Positions 44,514 to 63,980 of a stretch of 64,000 bases of DNA are shown piece by piece. Positions within the stretch are counted from its first letter, which is position 1, and every line of letters begins with the position of its first letter. The stretch is taken from NCBI GenBank assembly GCA_028564705.1, contig JAPXFQ010002381.1:558001-622000 (forward strand). The letters run 5' to 3'. Source of the stretch: Apricaphanius iberus (lineage: Eukaryota; Chordata; Actinopteri; Cyprinodontiformes; Aphaniidae). The notes beneath the pieces are model-generated. The model had not been told where the DNA came from, made no database searches, and was given only the letters and a program-made list of their open reading frames with translations. A program made the translations under genes and the position numbers.

Positions 44514-47500
44514 GACAGCAGATGGATTACAATTACAGGACTTCCAGAACACTGGGATAAAACTCAAGGTCTGATTTCACACCTGTTAGACAGCTTGAGG
44601 GAAACAATGTGAACTGCAGGATCGTAAGCACCTCAAGACAGTACTGTAAAAAAGTTCCTGACCATTATTTCAGCATATTTTGTTTCCAGGGAGCCAGGCA
44701 ATTTTTGTAATATGTTAAAGTGATCTTGATTAATAATTCAACGTATTTCACCTGTTTCTGTTCACCTCATTCAGACACTGTATTGTACATTATGAAAGGA
44801 AACAACGGAGGACATTTTGGGCCTGAAATCAGTCTCAGTATCAGCAAGGTTTCATGTTAAGTTTTCAGGTGGCAGCTTTTTGGTCCAGATAGCTTAACTT
44901 CAGCATTTTTATGAACTGAAGGTCAATTAGACCAGCTGCTTTTAGCATTCAATCAGTTTCTTCTTCCATTTAGTGCAACATTGACAATTTTGTAACAATT
45001 TAGAAAATCTTTGCTTATCAATTAAATTTTTTTTTTTTGATGGTTTAGTATCTTTATTAACACTATGGACATAGAGATACTTTTGATTTAACGTGCAATT
45101 ATATAATATTTTCTGCATAGTGCCAGTGATCAAAGCAAAAATATTTCAAACCAACATCCCGCTGATACATAATATTCATTGGTGTAACGTAACATTTTCT
45201 CATAGTGAAGAGAATCTATGTAGATACTTCAGAAAAATGCTTCATATTATGATTTATTTGTCTTTAAGCAAAAAGCAAAAGTCACAAACTTTAAATATGA
45301 AACACAAAAGAAACATGGGTTGAATTAAATGGCCATCACCCTACCTACAGTATGTTACAGAACTGAATATGAGTAGAAAATGTTGCTGTGTCAACAGATA
45401 TAGCAAGATTTGAAAAAGCTTTCCTCCTGGCCTGGTCCACGGTTAAAACTAAACCTAACTCTCCCAGGATTTGGTTTAGAGGCTCATTTTCAACTAAACT
45501 CATTGCAAGTCTAAAAACTTTTTAGAGTTGAGTATTAGGGGAGAAAATGTATTGTTTAGTTCACAACAACCACAGGACAATAGGTTATCACTCCTTGATC
45601 TACTTACACATAATAAAGGTGTGCAGGAAATTAAATATGTAGATTAATCGAAATGAGAATATAACTCTTCATATTATTATTTTTATCATGAATATTCTTC
45701 CTTAGGTTCATATGTGTGCTGATCTGTCGACCAGAGGTCAGAATCAGACAGTTTTCTCTTGATTAGCTTTGATCTGTGATCAGCATGTGAAATACAAAAA
45801 AAAAAGTATTTCTAAGTTTCTGTGCTCATTATCTGCAAAAGAACTATGAACTCCCATTGGTTTTGGTCTATAAATAAACTTATATTATTGCACTTTGATT
45901 AATTTTGATTTTGGTTTTAGTTTAATAAAAAAAAAATATGATTTATGAAAATGTGCATTCATTCATGTAATGGGGATAGTTTTGTAATTGAGAAAGATTC
46001 ATATCTACCATTTTTATGAAATGACATTCCAAGACATAAAGAAGAAATGACTGCACATCTATGTAGTACCTATCCAACTTGTGCATTCGTAGACCTGTCC
46101 TGTTTAAACCCAAGTTCTGTTAGTGGACCTCAAACAACCCATGCAATTACAAAGTTCACTTGTACCTGTGGCTGGCTCAGTCTTGCTCCTTGGAAGCAAA
46201 ATATAAAGAAATGATGGTGGACTTACATTTGCATAGTACTTTGGTGAAATGTGATGAAAATAATAAAACAAATGCCAATGTTGGACATTGTTTTGAATTA
46301 GACAACCACTGGGGGAAATAAAATGTGTCTGTCACAAAAAAAATACAACTTAATTACTAATTTGACAAACAAAAACTGTTTTGTCCAGTGCAATCCACTG
46401 TATCCAACATTATGCTGAAGATATAAGTAACCTGTATCAACTTCCAAACCGATCTCTTATTTGTCTGCAGGTTGTGCTGATTGCAGTATTTGTTAATCCA
46501 TGTGGACAGTTCATGGGGTGTTTTGTGTCAGCTATGCAACATGTAAAAACCTGAAAGAATGTAATGATCAGTCTTTAGTTAACCACAGTGGTAATGGTGT
46601 CAGTCTTAGAGGGATTCCAGTGTAAATCTGCTGTTGGTCACTGCTTTGCTTGTTTGAGCAGGTCTTAGTTCATCATCTGCTTGGAAACCATCTTTAAATC
46701 AGCTTTATTGTTTACTGAGCTCCACATTATTGGACAAAATGAAGGTTGAGCTTATTTATTTTTTGCTCTTTCCTCATTGTTTTCTACTTGGAGATCCAGT
46801 TAAAAACAATGAGTATTTCACTGTAATAATTTAATTATGTGGGAAAAAAGTATCATATTGTCACTATAGAACAAACAAATTGTGCTGTAAGTTTTAACTT
46901 TATAGGCTTGATTTGCACATTTACACATATGGTGTAAAAAAGAAATGCTTTATTGTAAATTATGGAGATTGCCTACGGAAAACACCATGACATACTTTAA
47001 GGTTCTGGATTTCTAGGTAATGTTTATGTGAATGATAAATATTTTTTGTTCGTATGTGAAGTCATGGAAACCTAAAAAAGTCTTTATAAAAATGACTATT
47101 GCTTGGTTATTGACATTGTTATTGTTATTATTATTATTATTATCACAAAATTATGCATAAATCATTTTGTTCAGTAAAAAATCAGGCCGTTGAATACATC
47201 GGCTTATCTTTAGAATGAATGAAGTATAGCTATGAAGCTCTCCATGTAGGAGGATCAGGGACTGGTGTCCCCCACAGTTAAAAAATCTTTTAAATATCAT
47301 GTATGTGTTCAGGCCCTTTTAGGAGCTGTAAGGTAGGCAGACCACAACACCTGCAACTCTGCCTCTCACACACTGGCACACACACACATGTGCGCAGTCA
47401 TTCATCCTCTTGCATACTCACACACATTCAGATTTTCATTTTCACACATACATATTTATACTAATAAATACAGACTCATTCATACGCAGATTATAGTGAA

Positions 47501-48680
47501 TAAAAACAGAATAACATTCATTAATAGCCTGATTAGACACAGGATCACCTTTGTTGGTCATATTCATGTCAATGGAAAACAAACTGACACAAACTTTTGA
47601 CACTGACTACGTTTTTTAAAAGCTATTTAGGCTTTGATGCTTAAATCTGAAGCTCAGTGGACCTAACTCAGTGACAGAACCTTCGATTCACGTCCAGATA
47701 GTACACACAAAGTGGCAGGGTCTTTCAAATGTTCGTCTAATAATTTTCTAGCGCTGGTTTTATGTTCAACAATGGGTGTGTGTGTTTGAAGAAAAAACAC
47801 AATGGATCACAGGAAAACTAACAAGGTGCAAACTAAGCCTCTGAAGTGTAAATACTGATGTAAGTGTGAGATACAAATTAAGTTAAGTTACAGCACAAAG
47901 TGGCAGAACATTAAAAAAGACATGCAATAGTCAAAATATATAAATAAATAAATAAATAAATAAATAAATGAAGTCAAACATGAAAAAACAGGACACCCTA
48001 TAACATTCTGTTTTTCTAATATTTTATATTTTAAAAATGCTCTAAAATTTAAGCAAGGAACAAAAAAACTGAAAAGTGAAGAAAAGACATTTTAATGTGT
48101 CTGTTGAAGGAAGCATTAGGACAAGCTCACATGTACTTGAAATGGCTAAAATCTCACACAGAAATATCACATCAGGTGCACAAGATTAGAAAACCATAAC
48201 TCAATATTTCCAAGAATGTCAGTCCTGTTTGAACCTCAGATATGTAATTCAGACTGATGTCAGAGACAGGTAGGTATCTACAAGAAGCATTTCACTGAAA
48301 TTGTTTATTTATTTTAACTCTTTTTTTTTTTTTTTACATGTCCTGTCTGGCAGTGTGGTACTCAGAATTGGTGTCTGAGTACCAATTATAAGCCCGACAG
48401 ATTTACTTTCTCAAGCAGAGCATTACAGCTTTTGCTATAGTACTCCACTTGATAAATATGTCTGCAAATTCTTTATTAGTCCTTTCTGTGGGTTTAATTT
48501 GGTGAGGTTGTGGACACAGAGAAGGAAAAATCAAGAGAGAGAAAAAAAAAAGAAAATGAAGATTAAAAAATTAGTAAGATGAAAAAAAACAAATCCAATG
48601 AAATTAACTAAAACCTAGACATCGACAACATACAACATACACCTGAGTATGTCCTCCATAGACCCATGTGTGTGTGAAGT
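44514..48680. other. slc17a8 3' region and intergenic DNA
   Basis: The slc17a8 stop codon ends at 44513. AATAAA hexamers that could end its mRNA lie at 45612-45617 and later (for example near 45876 and 46315), but which is used cannot be told. An (AAAT)n tract lies at about 47938-47968. A T-run lies at 48320-48337. No other gene is recognised. Confidence 0.4.
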
Positions 48681-48704
48681 TATTTTGAACAAAGAGGGTA
48701 AGTT

Positions 48705-50453
48705 TTGCTTTTGGGTGGGGTGGGGAAGAATTTTTTTTTGGAAAAATGGGGGTTGATCGAACCTGTTGAGATTGCCCTTGGCGTACGCTATGACGCAAGA
48801 AGATATAGAACTTCTTTTACATATGACCAGGTTCCAGTAACAGATAAATTTGTTTACGTTCCCATATTAGAGACTTTGAAATTCATTTTTTCAAACAAAG
48901 AGATACTTAGCCATTTTGTTCAGCCTTCAGATCAACCTTCTGTGTACAAATATTTCTGTGATGGTAGTTATTTTCAATCTCATCCTCTCTTCTACAACAA
49001 CAAAAATGCTATCCAAATTCAGATTTTTTTTTGATGAGTTTGAAACTGCAAATCCACTTGGGTCAAAGAAAGGAATTCATAAAATTGGAAGTATCAATGC
49101 AATGTTCGAGCCTTTGGTACACGATCTCAAAATCCTTGAGTCCTCAGGAATCAGTGTCCCGTTTTCCAAAAGTCCAGTTTGTGGTACAGTGGCATAAGTC
49201 ACTGGGGACAATTTAGGTTTGCATACACTGCTAGGTTATGTTGAATCTTTCAGTGCTAACTATTTTTGCCGTTTCTGTGTGGCTAACAAAGATACGTGTC
49301 AAAACATTTTCACTGATGATGACCCAGACTTAACACTGCGCAACAAAGAACTCCATGTTCAGCATTGCTATGATATACAGGACCCTGCAGTGCCATCATC
49401 ATTTGGGGTAAATCGAATGTGCTTGCTCAATGATCTGCTGTATTTTAACGTCTCTGAAAACTACGCTGTTGACATTATGCATGACATATTGGAGGGTGTA
49501 GGGCAGTTGGAGTTAAAGTTACCTTCAGGGTACCTCTCAGACAACAAAATCATTTCCAAAAATGAGGCATCTGAAAGAATGTACTCTTGCAACTATGGAT
49601 TTCTTGAACGAAAAAATTGTCCCAACAAAATAAACCTGGACCAAAAAAGCAATTCAATAGGTCTTGATGCCATTCATACATTTTGTTTGATAAGAAATGT
49701 TCCACTAATATTTGGAGATATACTGCCAGAAGGCAATGCATACTGGAGACTGTTGCTGCTCCTTCTTCAAGTGATCAATATTGTGTTTTCACCTGTCGTT
49801 ACAGAAGGCATGACCATTTGTCTGAAGCATCTCATTATTGATCATCATCATCAGCTATTCAAAGAGCTGTATCCACAACAGAATCTGATACCCAAACACC
49901 ACTTCATGATCCATTATCCCAGAACCTTATGAAAAATCGGCCCAATTCTTCACCTCTGGTCAACCAGATTTGAGGCAAAGCATAGATTTTTTTAAAACAC
50001 TGTAAAAAATTTCAAAAAAATTACAAAGACTTTAGCTAAAAAACATGAGGTGGCTATAGCATATCACTGGGAGTCATTACCTTTGAAAGGCATGGATTCT
50101 GGGCCTGTAAAATAAGTTAAAGTATGTGAGTTAAAACATGGGGATTTGGTAGTAGATAACCTGAAGGCTGACATGAACTCTGAGGTTGACGTGGTGTCTT
50201 GGGATGTGTGTTATGGAACAGAGTATCACCCTGGTCTCCTTGTGTGTTCAAAGATTGAAGGTGGAATGCCAGTTTTTAGTAAAATAAGTGAAATTATTGT
50301 TTTTGCTGGGAAACATTTTTTTGCAGTCGAACACTTTGAGACACTGGGATTTGCTGAACATTTTCTCTCCTACCATGTGGAAAAGGTAAATGAGTTTGAT
50401 ACTTCTCTTTTGAGGGTTGATAAGTTGCGTTTTTTCCAACCATTTGACCTTTA
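48705..50453 (+). pseudogene. transposon-derived coding region, decayed
   Basis: A long stretch of linked frames encodes one protein. It starts LIEPVEIALGVRYDARRYRT…SYFQSHPLFY, shifts frame at a T-run near 49030 to FDEFETANPLGSKKGIHKIG, then runs in an open 237-codon segment (49219-49932). That segment contains SANYFCRFCVANKDTC, YAVDIMHDILEGVGQLELKL, YWRLLLLLLQVINIVFSPVV and LIPKHHFMIHYPRTL. After a stop it continues FEAKHRFF…ITKTLAKKHEVAIAYHWES to a final 102-codon frame ending at 50453. The CxxC pair and MHDxLEGV block are typical of a large multi-copy family of transposase-related ORFs in fish, perhaps CMC/EnSpm-like; I am not sure of the superfamily. At least one frameshift, several stops and an internal deletion near 49100 make this copy non-functional. 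Confidence 0.6.
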
Positions 50454-52599
50454 GACCTTTGGTTTGAGAGTAATGATTTGTATGTGGTTCTTGTGCATGC
50501 GCTATCATAGCGGGCAGTGAAAAGGTTTGTTTCTTCAGGATACTAGTTTGGTACAAACTTGAATTGAGCTGATTTTTGTGTTGTAGTGAGAATTGCAAAA
50601 TACTGTTAATAAGTAAATGTTTGATAAAAGTGATTTTACTTTTGCACTTTTTCATTTTCAATTCACTTTTTTTGTGTTTAGGGTTCCTTGTTTACTTTTC
50701 ATATTCATTGTGCAGCACGTTCTAAATCTTTTCACACTGGCTTAAAGGATGTGTATATATATATATATAATATAAATATATATCAATGTCTTTCCTATGT
50801 TTCTTAAGCCAATCTGTACACTTGGAACGTTTTGTCTGCATGTTGTAATGTTTCAAAACTTATTGTGTTGCTGGTTTGAAATAAATGATTGAAATTTCTA
50901 TGGTTGGTTGCTCATTGATGTGTAATAATTTTTTTTAAATGAGAGCAATGTAACTAATGGTATCTTAGAGTACATATGAAGAGGATGTAAAATGTCAAAG
51001 GTCAACTCTTGAATTCTGTAGGATTTACTGTGTTTTGGTAATGAATATATTACCTTTTCAGGGGTTCATTGGACTCCATAAGGTCAATATTAGACACTGT
51101 CAGAGTTTATATACATTATTTTGGTGTAGGCTGTCTGTATTGTAAGTGTTAAAACGACCCAATTTAAAAAGATAACACCATGATAGTATAACATTTTAGA
51201 CACTTTGAGAGTATGGTGGTGGGGGGTGCAGGAGGCGGGTTTATAGAGAAACCAGCTGTTTTATTAAGTGGTCCAACATTAACTACAGGATACATAAGTT
51301 TAATGAATGGACAAATTAATACTGTATAACACCAATGGTAACATTTTAGCATATATATGTCTATCCCAGAAGATGAAAGCTGTAAAATAGCATGATTTAG
51401 TCCCTTTAATGGGAATGAAGTTTTGGCACATTAATTTCATTACAAAAAAATAAAAACAGCCTGTCCCAATAAATCTCTGAGTAGAAGCAAATAATATAAA
51501 TTAAATGCAAAAATAAGACAAATGATGGCTGGTGTTTTTACATTTTAATCAGGACCACAGTTTAAGAAGCACAACTTACATGTATTAAAGCAAACAAAAA
51601 GAATTGTCAATGCTTTTTTAAAACGTGTATGATGCTCTTCTTTTTGGTTGTTTATGTAAAGATTGTGAAAGAAAAATTAAACACGTGTCTGTTTTCAGTC
51701 AAACTGTAAACATCCTTAGCGTTATCTAGCCTTGTATGCTTGCTTCGTAATTACTTGACAGATTCTTCATTTCTACTGTTAGCTTCTGCTGTTTAAGACA
51801 GTTCATCCTGTAAAGCCCTTCGAAAAAGATTTGTGTGATTTGGCTTTGAAAAACCAGATGATTACACCCTTTCACTTGATAAGAAATTTCAAGGTTATGG
51901 ACTTTGTTGCTGGTTGTCCTTGTATTGCTGCAGTGTTGTACTTTCCAGTTGTACTTTCCAGTAACAAAGGGAGAAAAAACACAATCTAACAACTGAAATC
52001 TTCTGATTATCTTAGTTACCTGTTTAAATGTGAATTTTACATTTGTTTGCTTGTATTGTGCTTTTTAATTCCTCGCATGTTCTTAAATCCAGAGCAGATA
52101 GTCCACAAACAGCAGCCAATGGCAAAGGTTCTGTTTATTTCAGCGAGCCTGTCTGTTGACTCAGAAGGGCCTCTTCAGATGAAGCAACATCCCATCAATG
52201 ATTAAACTATCCTGTTTTAGGGGAAGATTAAGAATTCAATTTGAAAAAGGAATTTAATTTCAGGCTTATTTCTTACTGAATTATATAAAAAAAAAACAAT
52301 AAAAAGATATGTGTAAGCCCTGACTGTTCCAAAAAAACCAAAAGAACAAAAAATAAATCTGCCACTGAATGTCACTGTGCGTGATGAAATGATTTGGATC
52401 AGTTCAAGGACAAATGACACCCAGTCAGCTTCAGAGATTTTCCATTACAAGATGAAATTCTTAGAAAATCTATAAAAAAAACCTTGAAACCCCCCCCACA
52501 GAAATGAAAAAAAGTTTGTCATTTGTTTTTGTTTTTTGTAAAAATATGTTGGTTGGTGTATCCATTCACCTTTCTAATGATCACAGCAGTAGTTTGAGT
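50454..52599. other. intergenic, nothing recognised
   Basis: AT-rich DNA with a short (TA)n tract near 50753-50785 and many T-runs. The minus-strand frames here are short and featureless. Confidence 0.4.
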
Positions 52600-52689
52600 C
52601 ATGCTAACGATGTATGTGTTGTTTGTGTGTGAAAGTGGGGATTCATGAGGCAGCCTGTTGACATGTTCTGATAAAACGCAATGTGGGAG

Positions 52690-52881
52690 TGGGTTGACAT
52701 GGACAGGAATGGACAGTTTAATTAATAACCACCATCTATTCCTCGTTCTGACCTCAAATGCTCGCACATCTTCTCACTGGAGTTCGGACACATGCAACTT
52801 AATGTTCACTCCTGAATATTGGTGGAGCTCTAGCTCACAAAGACGAGAGGAAAGTGCTGCACATCAACTGGGCAGGAGAAG
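52690..52881 (+). other. possible 5' non-coding exon of nr1h4
   Basis: A less AT-rich patch (ggagctctagctcacaaaga…aactgggcaggagaag) ends at 52881 with an excellent donor, AAG|GTAAGA. It lies 2.1 kb upstream of the nr1h4 start codon on the same strand, so it could be a leader exon. The left boundary is arbitrary. There is no protein evidence. Confidence 0.25.
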
Positions 52882-53149
52882 GTAAGAACTAGAATGAGTG
52901 AAAGGTTGGAGATGTATGTACTGTGATGGGATAAAGAACATTTCCTTTGATTGAATCTATATTGGTAGGATAGGATAGAATACTCTATAATTCGACAGCT
53001 TTTAGAAAAACCTTTATCATCTTAATATGAGACTTTTTTTGTTTGTGACTTTATCTGTTTCTGGCATGGTTGTGGATAGATTGTTTTCTTTTTTTATTTA
53101 TGACATTGCTTATGTTTATTGAGGCCTGTGGTGATAACTTTCTTTGCAA

Positions 53150-53415
53150 ACTAGCTTGAGGTTCCTGTACAGCATTACAAGTAGAAATCTGGGCTCTGAA
53201 TAGGCCATTGAAACACATATATTCTTTTCTTCAGCCATTGGTCTGCAGATTTACAGCCATGTTTCATGAGATGAATGTGTTTAAACCTGTCTGGGACGAG
53301 TTTAATATGATGAAAAGCCGACAAACTTAGAGTAGTTACACTTCGGCCTACAGAGGTGCTTGACTCATTGACTGGAAGATCCTCCCAAACAAGCCAAATC
53401 ATCACCCCTCCACCA
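53150..53415 (-). repeat. Tc1 transposase relic
   Basis: On minus, SADQWLKKRIYVFQWPIQSP reads as the degraded region before the catalytic Glu of Tc1 transposases (…WLK…VL.WP.QSPDLNP). It is preceded by a short open frame and surrounded by repeat-like sequence (cacccctccaccactatgct). Confidence 0.45.
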
Positions 53416-54900
53416 CTATGCTTGACAATTGATATTGGGTGTTTGTGCTATCTGCTGTTTTTGCAAGGGCTTTTGATCACAAAAAAAAAGGGAATCGAAA
53501 GATTTAGCAGAATGGCTTGCCATAAACAATTTAAGATTAAATGTATTGAATGATTTTAAGAAAGCCAAAGCCATGAGTTGCCTTTGTACCCCTTTACATG
53601 CTGGTAAATGTTTAAGATTTTGTTTCCCCATCCGTTTTTGAATTTCTCTAAGTTTTAAAACAATGTGTTTCTTTTTGATGTCTTTTGACCTACTTCATGC
53701 GTTGAGACAAAATCTATTTGTGTGATTAATTGCTTCTATTGCTCAGACAGTAATAAGGCTTGAACATAGACAGTGAAATTGATCAGAATAATATGGAAAA
53801 TTGCAGTTAATTCATGATTCAACAAAGTGGGGAATTTCCTGTAGGCCCAAATTGATTGATTTAGCCCTTTACCTCAAAAAATAGAATAGAATTATCCTTT
53901 ATTCTCCTACATAGGGGGGGATTCAGCTATAACAGCAGCCAAGTGACAAGTAATAGAAGCATTTATATTAACAAGAGAAAAAAAGAAAAGTACAAAATTA
54001 ACAGAATTAAGAATAATATACGTACAAAACATAAAAATTACAAAACCAGTAATAACAAAAACTGAAAAGGAAATTATAATTTCAAAATAGCAGTATGCAT
54101 TGAGTCTAGTCATTTTTTGTCTGGTTAAAAAAAATAGTTTCATCATCTAAAATATTTAAGTTGAACAAAGAATGAAAAAAAACAAGAAAACTGTAACAGG
54201 GTCAAATACTTTTTTAATGCACTGTAATTGTTTGTGGACCATTTATTCTCTAGCCTGTGTGCATCTTTTTTATTTAGTTTTATTTTGCAGTGCTCTGATC
54301 AGACTTGTTTTTCTAAAGTGGCAATGGATGTTATTTTCCTGCTCAAATCTTATAGATGATGTGCTTGATTTTCCCGTGACTATATTAACCTCCACTGTAT
54401 GTATAGTTTTATTGTGGGAAGAGGGTAACTGAATCCATGTGGGCTGCTTTTTATCTCAGGGGAAATTACACCGACTTAATTAAAACATGGTGGAAGAGAC
54501 GTCAATAATGTCCAACGTGAACATTTTGTGACCCCTGTGCAAAGAATATATTGAAAAACTCTTCAAATACACCTCAGCTCTACTTACTAAACATCTGTTA
54601 CCTCTGAATGTTTGCTTTTTAAACTGTATCTTTGATCAGATTACATGGAGACTGGCATTCACATCAGCTGAAGTTTTTTTTAAACATAATGAAACAGCAT
54701 GTGCAATGACTGAAAATACAGAAAGAATGGTCTCATTTGTATGGTTTGCTCTTCCCGAGGCCTTGTAGTGACCTGACCTTCATCTTCTTTCTTCCTGCTC
54801 ACAGCTACTAAACATCTCATCCCTGAGTGTGAGAGCAAGCTGTCAGGTGTGTTGATGATTATTAACACTTTCATTATTGGCTATGATTCAAATGGTTCAT
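53416..54900. other. intergenic, nothing recognised
   Basis: AT-rich DNA upstream of nr1h4 with chance frames only. No motif that I can defend as regulatory. Confidence 0.35.
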
Positions 54901-55017
54901 TGCATGTTTGTTCAAAACAGCTTCATCAAGCCCCATAAATCTTTTAGGAGGAGTAAGCACTGACGTATCACGACGCCTGTCAAGGATTTTGAAGTCAGCG
55001 ACAGAAAACGCTCCTGA

Positions 55018-61010
<5,993 letters not shown>

Positions 61011-63355
61011 GTGTGTGGAGATGCAGCACTGTGGAGGCAGAATATTATTTCATAGCCCAACTCTGCTTTAGACTTCTCCACATTTTTCTTCCTTACCTGT
61101 CTGCTGTGTTTCTTGTTCTGCATGATGATGTTTTTCAGTTACATTCTCATAATTTACCACTTTGTGTTGGTCTATCATCAAAAATCCAATTGAAGCACTT
61201 AAAATTTTGTGATTGCAGTGTTACAAAATGTGGCACTACTTCAAGTTCAAGACTTTAGAAAAGCACTGCATCAGAAGCAGCTAAAGTCTGTTTAAAGTCC
61301 AGCTGCAGGCAGTTATTATAAATAAAATTTTACCTAAAAGCTCAATGGCATTTGCCCTACGTTGGAAATGTCTTTTCGTCATGTCTTTAGACCTTTAGAG
61401 CCTATTAACGACAGCAATGTTTATTTCTACAATACAAACATCTGGAGGAGAATTATATGTGTGCATGAGACAATAGTAGCCAGAGTTACACAATATTTAG
61501 AAATTCATGATTAAATGTCCCAACTAAAGAGAAGGACATTTTTTTCCAATAGGACATATTTTTTCTATCTTAAAATGCCACAGTCACTTCCTCAAGTGAG
61601 TGCTTTTGAAGATTTTGAAACACCAGTTAAAGAGTGCTTGTATAAAATGTACTAAATGCTGTTTGGTGAATGTTTAATTACCCACCAAGGACATGGAATA
61701 AATCCATTTAACCTAAGACATTGCTCAGGTTCAACTGTGACCGATTGATGCTGACTTTAAAAGAATAAAACAACCAAATTACTGTATGTAACAGTGGGGG
61801 TGAGCACTTTACGAGTTTTTTTTAGTTTACAAATAATTAACTGAGGGAAAGCAGCGTTGCGACCTTCAGCAACCCCTCCCTGTGATTTTATGACATTGGG
61901 AATTCAGTGGGATTCCTGTCGTACAGCAGGCTAAATGGATATGTGTGTAATTCCACACTGCGGTGCTGAACAATGCCAGGAGTGCGGAAGGTGACCTATG
62001 CAGCCATTTCACTGAGAATTGACTCGGGTCTACGTGGTAATGCTGCCTCGGTTGGATTCCTTCTCACCTTTCTCCAACACAATGCACAAGCAACCTGAGC
62101 TAGGTCTCATCACTGCGTTTCGTTGTGTTTAATGACGACAGAATGTCTTGTCACTGTCCTAAAGTTGTCCTAAAGTTAATGTATCAAAGTGCTAGTTGGT
62201 TACTATATTTGTTAGTTCTATGTGGACCAAGATTTTTATTGAGGCTAGAGGTTAGAAATAGTTCAGGCTGTAGAGCAGTTTTAAAAAACAACTGTGTGTG
62301 TGTGCGTGTGTGTGTGTTTTCACCTGTTGCTGTCTGGTTTACAGCCAAACTTTTACATCCGTATGACTGACATTTTATAGAAACACCAGAATTGAACTGC
62401 CATTTGATTCAAATCTAATTATAATGATCAGAAATGTAGCGTATTTAACAATTACAGCTTTACTTTAAATAAGTATGGGAAACAAGGCTTTATTCATCTT
62501 CTTTTTTTTTTTTACGTGTTCTATCCAGCCATGAAGAACTCAGAATTGTTGTTCTGGCAAGAAGAAGCCCAACAGATTTACGTTAACAATTGGAACACTG
62601 CAGCTTTTTCTATAATGTTTCACTTGATATATGTCTATATGTCTCTTTTTCTATAAAAAGTTGATTAAAAATTGCTTTGAAAACAGGGCTGAAATCCATT
62701 TTCCATTGGTGCATTTTGCTTTATGGATAGAATGAGTGCAAAACTAGAACTTCGCCTAAAGGAATAAAACCCCTTGTTACCCAACTGCTTCTCCCTATTT
62801 ATTTATACATTTATTTATTTTTGTCAATATCCAGGCTACTAAATAGATTAACTATAGGGTAAAAGCTGGATTTCGCAGTTATACAATACAACATAATTGT
62901 TTAATAGACACCAGCTATACCTTTTTGATACGTGTGATGTATTCCATTTCCCTTAAATGGGAAGTACTGGTTTCAACTACCTGAACCTTATCTATATCAT
63001 TCATTATGTTCATTTACTCACCCAGACAAGTTTGGAGCCAGAGGAGAAGTTTCTATCCACTGGTGATTAGTGTATATCCATACAATGAGAGTTGATGGGG
63101 CAAGCAAAATGCCTTCTCTAAATAAGGAATTATGTCCCACAAAACTCCTTCATTGCGCCAACGTTTTGTTAGCACTAATCCCTTGTTAGATCAGAACGTC
63201 TCGGAGCTGCTGCGTTGTTGTGATCTGGGATTTTTAAAGGCTTTTAATCCTAACAATTCCAAACTACAACAAACAGTGCTTTGAGTGACGTCGCAGCCAC
63301 TCATTGTTACAGCTGTAGTGTAAGTAGGTTGCGGGAAGGGAGCCTGTGGAAGCTC
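61011..63355 (+). other. nr1h4 intron, continuing
   Basis: Intron after the first zinc-finger exon. It contains a (GT)n tract at about 62289-62319 and T-runs. I looked for the second zinc-finger exon (FFRRS…) and did not find it, so the intron continues beyond the window. Confidence 0.5.
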
Positions 63356-63360
63356 AACTG

Positions 63361-63980
63361 ATGGTGCGTTCACATCGCCCAAAACGTGGACGTCAAGAGC
63401 GGCAAGATTACATGTAAAGTCTATGGTTGAAGCCGTCAGAGTCTCAGCGGCACTTTGTGTTCTTTGTCCGTGTCGATTTATGAACCTCTTCCTGGGTTTC
63501 AAAGCCAGCAACACAGAAGTTCAGCTAGCTGAACTTTCACTAACACTGCCCAAGCATCAATCAATCAGAGCGTCTCACTGTAGTGAGATTGCCTGACGTT
63601 AACGTTGTGTAGTCAGCTAATGTATTTGTATAGCGCTAACCCCCATAGCGCTATACAGATACATTCAGTCTTTCACCCATTCACACACATTCACACACTG
63701 ATGATGGTAAGCATTGTAGCCACAGCTGCCCTGTGGCACAATGACCAAGGCAAAGTTGCCGGACACTGGCGGCACCGGGCCCTCTGACCACCACCAGTAG
63801 GCAAAAGGTGAAGTGTTTTGCCCAAAGACACAGTGACTGAGACAGTCAGAGCCGGGGCTCGAGCCAGCAACCTTCCGAATACAAGACGAATGCCCAACTC
63901 CTGAGCCACGGTTGCCCCTAAAGCCTAAAAACTGTTAGCTTTGTGACACCAACAAAGCATTCAGTGTGAACGCACCATTA
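63361..63980. mobile_element. non-autonomous DNA element with inverted ends
   Basis: atggtgcgttcacatcgc at the left (from about 63361) and cagtgtgaacgcaccat at the right (to about 63979) are inverted terminal repeats. The family is a common fish short DNA transposon, possibly hAT-like. No transposase is present. A SINE lies inside it. Confidence 0.6.
63600..63912 (-). repeat. tRNA-derived SINE nested in the DNA element
   Basis: On minus from about 63912: ggcaaccgtggctcaggagttggg (A-box-like), then ggttgctggctcgagccccg (B-box-like), about 35 bases apart. The body then includes tttgggcaaaacacttcacc and ggtcagagggcccggtgccg. This arrangement is that of a tRNA-headed SINE. It lies wholly within the inverted-repeat element, so it is probably a nested insertion or a component of it. 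Confidence 0.6.

Noticed and set aside
61011..61258. Continuation of the nr1h4 frame past EGCK ([14 protein letters not shown]…)
   Set aside because: A GTGTGT donor follows the EGCK codon and nuclear receptors continue with FFRRS at this exon junction, so the extra residues are intron read-through.
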